Shown: in pieces, positions 1 through 6,945 of the stretch
Layout of the letters: every line of letters begins with the position of its first letter
Position numbering within the stretch: position 1 is the stretch's first letter
From: Desulfocucumis palustris
GTDB lineage: Bacteria > Bacillota > Desulfotomaculia > Desulfotomaculales > Desulfocucumaceae
Length of the DNA: 64,000 bases
Direction of reading: 5' to 3'
NCBI RefSeq assembly: GCF_002933875.1
Contig: NZ_BFAV01000157.1
Location: forward strand, 1-64,000
Notes under the pieces: generated by a model
What the model saw: only the letters and a program-made list of their open reading frames with translations
The model's database searches: none
Told to the model about the DNA's origin: nothing
Translations under genes and position numbers: made by a program

Positions 1-32
1 TAGACTCCGTAGGATATTACGCTCTTTTTCAT
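1..32 (-). CDS. Partial gene start, probably an HMG-CoA-synthase-like ketoacyl synthase
   Basis: Only the first ten codons are inside the window; they read MKKSVISYGV and run off the left edge. The ATG overlaps the TGA stop of the thiolase upstream by one base (TGATG), so the two are translationally coupled. The family of HMG-CoA-synthase-like condensing enzymes that sit beside SCP-x-like thiolases and DUF35 proteins commonly begins with a short stretch ending in SYG followed by a YIPR motif. The match here is only to the first part of that pattern, so the call rests mainly on context. A DUF35-type protein or another acyl-CoA enzyme would also be possible. Confidence 0.5.
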   Translation of the reverse strand, partial: MKKSVISYGV

Positions 33-1210
33 CACTGGTCCCCTCTCTGATAGATGAAAACCGCGGCTGTTCCGCCGGAGCCACCTACGTTGTGGGACAG
101 GGCGTATCTGGCGTTTTTTATCTGCCGGCCGGGCTCCTGGGCCTCTCCCCGCAGCTGTTTAAATATTTCGCAGGCCTGGCCGCAGCCCGTGGCCCCGATG
201 GGATGCCCTTTAGCCTTTAAGCCCCCGCTTACGTTTACCGGCAGTTTTCCCTCCGGCAGGGTTGTTCCTTCCTCCAGCAATTTAAAGCCCTGCCCGGGCT
301 CACAAAAGCCCAGGTCTCCGTAGGCCATTATTTCCGCTATGGTGAAGCAGTCGTGCACTTCCGCGAAGTCTATCTCCCTTGGGCTTATGCCGGCCTGGCT
401 GTAGGCTTCGGCCGAGGCTTTGCGGGTGGCGGCCAGGCTGGTGATGCTGTCCCGGTCATGAATGGCCAGGTAGTCGCTGGCGGCGCCGAAGCCTTTCAGG
501 TAGACCGGTTTGTCGGTGAATTCCTTTGCTATTTTGGCATTGCAGAACAGCACCGCCGCGGCTCCGTCGCTGGTGGGGCTGCAGTCCCAGACGTTGAAGG
601 GGTGGGCCACCGGGGCGCCTTTTAACGCCTGCTCCAGGGTTATTTCCCTGCGAAACTGGGCCTTGGGGTTGGCCACGGCGTTGCGGTGGTTTTTCACCGC
701 CACCATGGAGAGGTGTTCTCTTTTCAGGCCGTAGTCGTGCATGTATCTTGCCGCCATGAGGGCGTAGATGCCGGCGAAGGTGGAGCCCGCCAGGCGCTCG
801 TATTCAGTGTCCCCGGATACTCCCAGCCAGTAGCGGCCTTTGCTGGAGGATACGTCCCGCATTTTTTCCACTCCCGCGGCCAGCACCAGGTCGAATTTCC
901 CCGAGGCCACGGCGATGGCGGCGTTGTACAGGGCGTAGCCCCCGGAGGCGCAGGCGTTTTCCACCCTGGTGGCTGTGGCCCGGGGCAGCCCCACATGCCC
1001 CATCAGCAGCGGGGCCAGCTGCCCCAGCTGGAATCCGCTGCCGGCGCTTAGGCTCCCTATGTAGGCGGTTTGTATCCTTTGGGGCTCAGTCCCTTTGTCT
1101 ATACTTTTGAGCATTTCAAAATATGCTTCGGCGAATAGTTCCTTTACTCCCTTGCCGGGAAAGTCCCCGTAGGGGGTTTGTCCGGCTCCGATTATTGCCA
1201 CGCCTTCCAC
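32..1210 (-). CDS. SCP-x-like thiolase (acetyl-CoA C-acyltransferase family)
   Basis: A 392-residue thiolase-fold protein expected to condense or cleave 3-oxoacyl-CoA in the cytoplasm. The nucleophilic Cys is in ENACASGG near residue 87, HDCFTIAE lies near 290 and GHPIGATG near 340. The C-terminus ends in HNVGGSGG, where classical thiolases have a CxGGGxG motif with a second catalytic Cys. That places it with the SCP2/SCP-x thiolase group rather than with acetyl-CoA acetyltransferase. The start is GTG, preceded by GAAGGTG. It lies 27 bp after the acyl-CoA dehydrogenase gene and overlaps the next gene by one base. Members of this group next to HMG-CoA-synthase-like genes often act on branched or aromatic acyl-CoA chains, but the substrate cannot be read here. 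Confidence 0.85.
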   Translation of the reverse strand: MEGVAIIGAGQTPYGDFPGKGVKELFAEAYFEMLKSIDKGTEPQRIQTAYIGSLSAGSGFQLGQLAPLLMGHVGLPRATATRVENACASGGYALYNAAIAVASGKFDLVLAAGVEKMRDVSSSKGRYWLGVSGDTEYERLAGSTFAGIYALMAARYMHDYGLKREHLSMVAVKNHRNAVANPKAQFRREITLEQALKGAPVAHPFNVWDCSPTSDGAAAVLFCNAKIAKEFTDKPVYLKGFGAASDYLAIHDRDSITSLAATRKASAEAYSQAGISPREIDFAEVHDCFTIAEIMAYGDLGFCEPGQGFKLLEEGTTLPEGKLPVNVSGGLKAKGHPIGATGCGQACEIFKQLRGEAQEPGRQIKNARYALSHNVGGSGGTAAVFIYQRGDQ

Positions 1211-1237
1211 TTGTTCACCTTCTTTTCTTCTCCGGGC

Positions 1238-2392
1238 TTATATTTCGTATTCCTTTAAGAGCCTGCCGGCTATTACCATGCGCTGTATTTCGTTGGTTCC
1301 CTCGTACAGCCGGGTTATCCTGGCGTCCCGGTAAAAGCGCTCCACGGGAAATTCTTTCATGTAGCCCATTCCCCCGAACACCTGTACGGCCTTGTCCGCC
1401 ACTCTGGCCAGGGCCTCGGAGGCAAACATTTTTACCATGGGTCCTTCTTTTACCACCGGCAGTCCCTGGTCCACCATCCAGGCCACTCTGTAAGTCAGCG
1501 CCCGGGCCGCCTCGGTGTCCGTGGCCATTTCCGCCAGCATCCACTGGATGGCCTGGAAGGCTGCTATGGGTTTGCCGAATTGCACCCTTTGCTGGGCGTA
1601 TTTGGCGCATAATTCCACCAGTTTGTCGCAGGCTCCCACGCAGCGGGCGCCCAGGGCCACCCGCCCCTTGCCCAGTATTTTCAAAGCCCCGGCGTAGCCC
1701 CGGCCCACTTCCCCTATTACGTTTTCAGCGGGCACTTCGCAGTCTTCGAATATTACTTCGGAGGTGTGGGTTCCCCTTAAGCCCATTTTCTTTTCTATGG
1801 TGCCTATGGAGAAGCCGGGGAAGTCCTTTTCCACCAGGAAGGCGGTGTAGCCCCCCTTGGTTCCCTTGGAGCGGTCGGTGACGGCTATCACGGTGAATAC
1901 CGAGGCCACCGGGGCGTTGGTGATAAAGTGCTTGATGCCGTTTAGTATCCATTTGCCGCCCTTCAGCACGGCGGTGGTTTTCATGCCCGAGGCGTCCGAG
2001 CCGGCGTCGGGCTCGGTGAGGGCGAAGGCTCCCAGCTTTTCGCCGCTGGCCATGTCCGGCAGGTATTTCTTTTTCAGTTCTTCGCCGGCCATTTCCACTA
2101 TGCCGGTGGTGCCTATTCCCCCGTGGGCGCCGATTAAGGTGGTGAAGCTCATGTTGGCCCGGCCCAGTTCTTCCAGCAGCAGGCATTTGTCCAGCATGCC
2201 TATTCCCAGGCCGCCGTATTCCTCGGGTATGCTCATCCCGAACAGGCCCATTTCCCTGGCCTTGTCGATAAGGTGCCGCGGAATTTCGTCCTCTTCCTCT
2301 ATTTGCTGGCTGCAGGGGTCCACTTCGTTGTCCACAAAGTCTCTTATGGTTCTTTTCATGTCCCTTATTTCTTCGGGTATGTTAAAGTCCAT
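1238..2392 (-). CDS. Acyl-CoA dehydrogenase, short-chain type
   Basis: A 384-residue flavoprotein of the usual length for short/medium-chain acyl-CoA dehydrogenases. It oxidises acyl-CoA to 2-enoyl-CoA and passes electrons to electron-transfer flavoprotein. The signature LTEPDAGSDASG lies near residues 124-135, the FAD/substrate region with GMRGTHTSE-like spacing near 200, and the catalytic base is Glu364 in YEGTNEIQ. No ETF genes are in the window. The ATG is preceded by three tandem copies of AAGGAGATTAA. It sits between the enoyl-CoA hydratase and the thiolase in the beta-oxidation operon. Whether it prefers butyryl-CoA or a longer or branched chain is not decidable from sequence alone. 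Confidence 0.93.
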   Translation of the reverse strand: MDFNIPEEIRDMKRTIRDFVDNEVDPCSQQIEEEDEIPRHLIDKAREMGLFGMSIPEEYGGLGIGMLDKCLLLEELGRANMSFTTLIGAHGGIGTTGIVEMAGEELKKKYLPDMASGEKLGAFALTEPDAGSDASGMKTTAVLKGGKWILNGIKHFITNAPVASVFTVIAVTDRSKGTKGGYTAFLVEKDFPGFSIGTIEKKMGLRGTHTSEVIFEDCEVPAENVIGEVGRGYAGALKILGKGRVALGARCVGACDKLVELCAKYAQQRVQFGKPIAAFQAIQWMLAEMATDTEAARALTYRVAWMVDQGLPVVKEGPMVKMFASEALARVADKAVQVFGGMGYMKEFPVERFYRDARITRLYEGTNEIQRMVIAGRLLKEYEI

Positions 2393-2395
2393 TTG

Positions 2396-2443
2396 TTAAT
2401 CTCCTTGTAAGCTCTTTGTTAATCTCCTTTTTAATCTCCTTTT
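2396..2443 (-). promoter_or_regulatory. Three tandem Shine-Dalgarno-like repeats before the acyl-CoA dehydrogenase
   Basis: On the minus strand the motif AAGGAGATTAA occurs three times, at about 2431-2441, 2419-2429 and 2396-2406. The last copy is correctly placed for the ATG at 2392. The other two are too far upstream to be the primary site. They may be short duplications, or standby ribosome sites that raise initiation for this gene within the operon. Confidence 0.6.
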
Positions 2444-2482
2444 AAGGCGCCACCAGCCTGTTTTTTTAGCGGGTTGATATTT

Positions 2483-3262
2483 TTATTTGCCTTTAAAATC
2501 GGCCTTGCGCTTTTCCAGGAAGGCGGTGGTGCCCTCAATCCGGTCTTCGGTGGAGAAGGCTATTGTCTGGGCGAATTTTTCAAACAGCAGGCCGGAATTT
2601 ATGTCCGTATTGGCCCCTATGTTTATGGCCAGCTTGGACAGGCTTATGGCCACGGGACCCTTGGCGATGATTTTTTGGGCCATTTCTTTGGCCGCGGGCA
2701 GCAGTTCCTCCGGCTGTTCCACCACTTTGTTAACCAGCCCTATTTCCCTGGCCTCCCCGGCGCTGATTATATCCCCGGTGAAGATCAGTTCCTTGGCCTT
2801 GCCTATGCCCACTATTCTCTGCAGCCTCTGGGTTCCCCCGGCGCCGGGTATGATGCCCAGGTTCACTTCGGGCTGTCCCAGTTTGGAGCGGCCGGTGGCT
2901 ATTCTGATGTCGCAGGCCATGGCCAGCTCGCAGCCGCCCCCCAGGGCGAATCCGTCTATGGCGGCTATCACCGGCTTATCCAGGTTTTCCACGTCGTTTA
3001 AGGATTCCTGGGCCTCGCTCTTTAGCACCGCCAGTGTTTCCCGCTCATTTAAGGAGCGGATGTCCGCCCCGGAGGCGAAGGCTTTGCCCCCGGCCCCGGT
3101 TATTATCACCACCCGCACCTCATTGTCAAAGCGGCACTCCCGGATGGCCCCCCGTATTTCGGTCCAGGTAAGGGGGTCCAGGGCGTTGCGCACCTCCGGC
3201 CGGTTTAAGGTTATCACCGCTATATGCCCTTCTTTTTCCAGCAGCAGGTTTTGAAAATTCAT
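2483..3262 (-). CDS. crt: Enoyl-CoA hydratase/isomerase (crotonase family)
   Basis: A 259-residue crotonase-fold protein, expected to hydrate 2-enoyl-CoA to 3-hydroxyacyl-CoA. Both catalytic glutamates are present, in LGGGCELAMACD (near 111) and GQPEVNLGIIPGAGGTQRL (near 131). The oxyanion-hole segment AFASGADIRSL lies near residues 63-73. The length matches the short cytosolic hydratases. The ATG follows GGGGGA. It lies between the acetyl-CoA acetyltransferase and the acyl-CoA dehydrogenase, as expected for a beta-oxidation operon. The symbol reflects the family; substrate chain length is not shown. Confidence 0.92.
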   Translation of the reverse strand: MNFQNLLLEKEGHIAVITLNRPEVRNALDPLTWTEIRGAIRECRFDNEVRVVIITGAGGKAFASGADIRSLNERETLAVLKSEAQESLNDVENLDKPVIAAIDGFALGGGCELAMACDIRIATGRSKLGQPEVNLGIIPGAGGTQRLQRIVGIGKAKELIFTGDIISAGEAREIGLVNKVVEQPEELLPAAKEMAQKIIAKGPVAISLSKLAINIGANTDINSGLLFEKFAQTIAFSTEDRIEGTTAFLEKRKADFKGK

Positions 3263-3288
3263 TTATTATTCCCCCACTTAAAATATAA

Positions 3289-4473
3289 TTAACCAACCCA
3301 TTCCCAAATTGCCGCCGCCCCCTGCCCGTGCCCTATGCACATGCTTTCCACGGCGTATTTGGCGTTATAGTACGGCATCTCGTGCATTATAGTCGTAACA
3401 ATTCTCGCGCCGGTGCAGCCCAGGGGGTGCCCCAGGGCAATGCCGCTGCCCCGGGGATTGAGCAGCGGGTGGTTTCTGATTCCCAGCTCCTCTGTGCAAT
3501 ATACCGCCTGGGAGGCAAAGGCCTCGTTAATTTCCCACAGATCAATCTGCTCCTTGGTCATGGCGGCCTGTTTCAGCACCCTGGGTATGGCAAAGGCCGG
3601 GCCAATGCCCATCAGGGCCGGGTCCACTCCTATTACCGCGTATCCAGCCAATTTCAACCTGGGCTTCAGACCAAGCTCCTTAATCTTTTCTTTGCCGGCA
3701 ATCAAAACAACGGCGGCGGCATCGTTGGTCTGGCTGGAGTTGCCGGCAGTCACCGTTGCTATTTCATCTTCCATAAATACCGGTTTTAATTGGGATAATG
3801 ATTCCATGGTGGCACCCGGTCTGATCCCCTGGTCCCGGTCAACCAGCATTTTTTTGGCGCTTCCGTCCTCAGTGGGGACATCCGCTGTCACAGGCAGTAT
3901 TTCATCCCTGAATAAGCCCTCCACAGTTGCCTTATGGGCTTTGGCATGGCTTTCCACGGCCATTTGATCCTGCTTCTCCCTGCTGATATTAAATTTCCTG
4001 GCCACCATTTCGGCGGTATAGCCCATTCTCACCATATTTGGATCGCAGAACCGGCCAAGCCCGGGGTTGGGGTCGACGCCGCTAAGCATCGGCAGATGAG
4101 TCATGTGCTGCACCCCGCCGGCTATAATCAAATCAGACCAGCCCATGGCGATGGATGAAACGCCAAAAGCGATTGATTGCAACCCCCCGCCGCAGAGGCG
4201 ATCCACGGTGCAGCCGGCCGTGCGGTACGGCATACCGGCCATAATGGCGGCATAACGGCCGATATTGGAACCCATCTCTTTCATTAAATAAGTGCCGCCC
4301 AGAATGACATCGTCCACCTGTTCTCTTTTTTTCCCGGTTATCCCTGCCCGCTCCAAAACTTCATTTATTACCAGGGCAGCCAAATCATCCGCCCTTATAT
4401 TTGCAAACCAGGATCTCTTTCCTGATTTTGCTATCGGAGTCCGAACACCCTCAACTATATAAACCTCTCTCAT
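3289..4473 (-). CDS. Acetyl-CoA acetyltransferase (thiolase)
   Basis: A canonical biosynthetic/degradative thiolase of 394 residues, cleaving 3-oxoacyl-CoA with CoA to give acetyl-CoA. The nucleophilic Cys is in VDRLCGGGLQSI, the catalytic His in GHPLGCTGAR, and the second Cys in CIGHGQGAA close to the end. The reading frame is open a further 22 codons upstream, but ATG at 4473 begins the usual MREVYIVEGVRTPIA and is preceded by AGGAGG, so I took that start. It is the third gene of the operon after the CoA-transferase and hydroxyacyl-CoA dehydrogenase. It is distinct from the SCP-x-like thiolase at the end of the same operon, so the operon has two thiolase types. Confidence 0.93.
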   Translation of the reverse strand: MREVYIVEGVRTPIAKSGKRSWFANIRADDLAALVINEVLERAGITGKKREQVDDVILGGTYLMKEMGSNIGRYAAIMAGMPYRTAGCTVDRLCGGGLQSIAFGVSSIAMGWSDLIIAGGVQHMTHLPMLSGVDPNPGLGRFCDPNMVRMGYTAEMVARKFNISREKQDQMAVESHAKAHKATVEGLFRDEILPVTADVPTEDGSAKKMLVDRDQGIRPGATMESLSQLKPVFMEDEIATVTAGNSSQTNDAAAVVLIAGKEKIKELGLKPRLKLAGYAVIGVDPALMGIGPAFAIPRVLKQAAMTKEQIDLWEINEAFASQAVYCTEELGIRNHPLLNPRGSGIALGHPLGCTGARIVTTIMHEMPYYNAKYAVESMCIGHGQGAAAIWEWVG

Positions 4474-4543
4474 TATCCCAATGCAACCTCCTTTGGTTGG
4501 CCTCTTTTTTATAGAGGAGTCAAAGTTTCTTTCAATCATTCAA

Positions 4544-5413
4544 TCACTTGCTGTAATCATAAAATCCCTTGCCTGTTTTACGTCCCCATTCTTTCTTGAC
4601 GAATTTCTCCACAATAATCGGAGACGGCTTGTGCCTGGGATCGCCGGTCTCCTGGTAGCGCTCGGTGCCGATATAATAGGAAAGATCTATTCCGGTAAGA
4701 TCCAAAAGTCTGAATGGCCCCATGGGGTGACCCAGGGCGTTGACCACCGCGGTATCAATGTCCTGGTAAGAAGCGACCCCCATATCGTGTATATAAAGGG
4801 CTTCCGTTTTTATAGCGGCTACAATACGGTTTACCAGGAACCCGTAAATCTCTTTTTGCAGCAATACGGGAATTTTGCCCATCCTCTCGCACACTTTCAT
4901 CACGGCATCAACGGTCTCCTGGGATACGTGGGGCCCCTTGACCACTTCCACCAGCTTCATTACCAGGGCCGGGTTAAAGAAATGCATATTGCAGACCTTG
5001 TCCGGGCGGCTGGTGACATCGGCAATTTTGGAGCTTACTATATACGAGCTGTTGGTGGCCAGTATCGCGTGGGGAGGGCAAATTTTATCCAGCCGGGCGA
5101 AAATATCGCGTTTAAGGTCCAACTTTTCAATAACCGCCTCTATAACCAGATCGGCGTCCTTTGCCGCCCGGGTCAAATCACCGGTAAAAGATACCCTGGC
5201 CCGGGCCGCCTCGGCATCATCCTTGGAAAGCTTGCCCTTGGCCACCCGCTCGGGAAGATAGGTATCCACAAAATTTTCGGCTTTTTGTAAAATTTCCTGG
5301 TTAATATCCGTGCATATAACGTTAAAACCTGCCAGGGCCGCGGAAAGAGCTATTTGATGCCCCATATTTCCCGCTCCAAGCACACATATATTTTTAATTT
5401 CAACATTTTCCAT
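4544..5413 (-). CDS. hbd: 3-hydroxyacyl-CoA (3-hydroxybutyryl-CoA) dehydrogenase
   Basis: A 289-residue NAD-dependent dehydrogenase that interconverts 3-hydroxyacyl-CoA and 3-oxoacyl-CoA. The N-terminal Rossmann motif is VLGAGNMGHQIA. The catalytic His is in HFFNPALVMKLVEVV with the TNSSYIVSSKIA segment before it. The C-terminal helical domain contains HPMGPFRLLDLTGID. The length is that of the bacterial single-domain Hbd enzymes, without a fused hydratase. TTG at 5416 and ATG at 5413 are adjacent; both are served by AAGGAG, and I took the ATG. It lies directly upstream of the thiolase in the operon. Confidence 0.93.
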   Translation of the reverse strand: MENVEIKNICVLGAGNMGHQIALSAALAGFNVICTDINQEILQKAENFVDTYLPERVAKGKLSKDDAEAARARVSFTGDLTRAAKDADLVIEAVIEKLDLKRDIFARLDKICPPHAILATNSSYIVSSKIADVTSRPDKVCNMHFFNPALVMKLVEVVKGPHVSQETVDAVMKVCERMGKIPVLLQKEIYGFLVNRIVAAIKTEALYIHDMGVASYQDIDTAVVNALGHPMGPFRLLDLTGIDLSYYIGTERYQETGDPRHKPSPIIVEKFVKKEWGRKTGKGFYDYSK

Positions 5414-5470
5414 CAATGCTCACTCCTTAATATTGAACTCTTACCAGCCAATATGTTTTTAGATTGGATA

Positions 5471-6817
5471 TTACGATATTTTATTGGATTTAGTCCATAT
5501 TTTCATTTTTTCAGCCTGCTTTATTAAATCTTCTCTAAAGTCCGGATGGGCAATGCTGATTAGCATTTCTGCCCGCTGCCAGGTGGATTTCCCCTTTAAG
5601 TTGACCTTTCCGTATTCGGTTACTATATATGGGGTCACCGTCCGGGGAAGCGTCACAATTCCGCCCGGCGTGATGGTGGGCACTATCCTGGAAACGGTTA
5701 TGTCCTTGACCTTTCTGGTTGAGCTCAGGCAGATAAACGCTTTACCTCCCCTGGAGCGGAAAGCGCCGTAGGTAAAGTCAAACTGTCCGCCGGTCCCGGA
5801 AATCTGCCGGGTGCCCACCGACTCGGAACACACCTGACCGTACAGATCTATTTCAATGGCATTATTAATGGCAATTTGTTTATCATTCCGGGAAATCACA
5901 GCGGGTGAATTGGTATAATCCACCGGATAAATGGCGCATGCGGGATTATTGTGGATAAATTCATAAAGCCTGGCGTTACCCATGGCAAAGGTAAATACCA
6001 TTTTGAAACGGTCTATGCTTTTCCTGGCCCCGGTAATCTTACCGGCCTCATACAAATCCACAAAGGCCGCGCACAGCATTTCACTATGTACCCCCAGATC
6101 CTTCAGGTCCGATTCCGCCAGCATTTTACCTATGGTGTTGGGCATGCCCCCGATACCCAGCTGAAGGCATGCTCCGTCTTCTATTTCCTCCACTATCAGC
6201 GAGGCTATTTTTTTATCCGTCCCGGCGGGCGGATGTCCGGGTATTTCCACGAAAGGCTCATTGTTGCCTTCCACTATATAATCCACTTCTGAAATGTGCA
6301 CGGCTTCCTGCGCCCCCCCCAGGCTGCGGGGGGTTTTCCGGTTTATTTCCACAATAACGGTTTTGGCTTTTTCACAAAGGGCTTTCTCATAGGAATTGGA
6401 CAGGCCGAAATTGAAGAACCCGCTGTCATCCATGGGAGTCGTCACGATCATGGCCACATCCGGAGTGGAGGCATACCCTTCCCGGATATTGACCGGAGAC
6501 TCCGCATACAGTCCGGGAATGTGAAATGACAGCCCCTGGTCCTGCAATTTGCGGTCATGGCCGCTAAAGAATCCACTGTTGTAAATAAAATGCTTTTGTT
6601 CAGGGTCCGCCAGGGCCACCTGCACAGGATTTATAGAGCATACCCCTCTTATTTTCACACCGGTCAATTCGTCTTTTCTCCCGGCCAGGGCCTGGTCCAA
6701 CGCCTGGGGTGTCATGGCAAAATGGCTGTAAGCCACCCAATCACCCGACTTTACCGCCTTTACCGCATCCTCCGCCTTAACCAGCTTACTTTTGTATTCC
6801 TGCTCATATCTGCTCAA
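5471..6817 (-). CDS. Acetyl-CoA hydrolase/CoA-transferase family (butyrate/4-hydroxybutyrate CoA-transferase type)
   Basis: A family I CoA-transferase of 448 residues that moves CoA between acyl-CoA and a free acid, for example acetyl-CoA and butyrate. Features are the N-terminal SKLVKAEDAVKAVKSGDW segment, the glycine-rich LQLGIGGMPNTIG, and the probable catalytic Glu in LGVHSEML, followed by SGTGGQFDF. The frame is open to ATG 6853, but the family usually begins just before SKLV. The sequence AAGGGGAG sits seven bases before TTG 6817, which gives MSRYEQEYKSKLV, so I moved the start there. The extra upstream codons lie in what looks like a relic thiolase end. The enzyme probably activates the carboxylic acid that feeds the operon's beta-oxidation, or releases the final acid. 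Confidence 0.88.
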   Translation of the reverse strand: MSRYEQEYKSKLVKAEDAVKAVKSGDWVAYSHFAMTPQALDQALAGRKDELTGVKIRGVCSINPVQVALADPEQKHFIYNSGFFSGHDRKLQDQGLSFHIPGLYAESPVNIREGYASTPDVAMIVTTPMDDSGFFNFGLSNSYEKALCEKAKTVIVEINRKTPRSLGGAQEAVHISEVDYIVEGNNEPFVEIPGHPPAGTDKKIASLIVEEIEDGACLQLGIGGMPNTIGKMLAESDLKDLGVHSEMLCAAFVDLYEAGKITGARKSIDRFKMVFTFAMGNARLYEFIHNNPACAIYPVDYTNSPAVISRNDKQIAINNAIEIDLYGQVCSESVGTRQISGTGGQFDFTYGAFRSRGGKAFICLSSTRKVKDITVSRIVPTITPGGIVTLPRTVTPYIVTEYGKVNLKGKSTWQRAEMLISIAHPDFREDLIKQAEKMKIWTKSNKIS

Positions 6818-6840
6818 GCCGCCACTCCCCTTCATTCTAT

Positions 6841-6900
6841 TCAACCAATCCATTCCCCAACGGCCGCCGCGCCAGGGCCGTGGTCGATGCTCCCGCTTGT
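6841..6900 (-). pseudogene. Remnant of a thiolase C-terminus
   Basis: The minus strand encodes SIDHGPGAAAVGEWIG followed by TGA at 6841-6843. This aligns with the true end of the thiolase at 3289, CIGHGQGAAAIWEWVG then stop, with about 10 of 15 positions identical from the Ile. No thiolase sequence extends upstream, because the next acyl-CoA dehydrogenase ends at 6946. I infer that a thiolase gene once preceded the CoA-transferase and was deleted, leaving its last codons. Confidence 0.5.
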
Positions 6901-6945
6901 CCCGTCGCGGTGGCTTCCCCTGGGGCGCCTTTTTTCATTTCTCGG

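Noticed and set aside
1123-1881. Long plus-strand open frame opposite the acyl-CoA dehydrogenase and thiolase genes
   Set aside because: Pro/Arg/Leu-rich translation, no ribosome binding site, and fully antisense to conserved genes. It is a shadow of GC-rich coding DNA.
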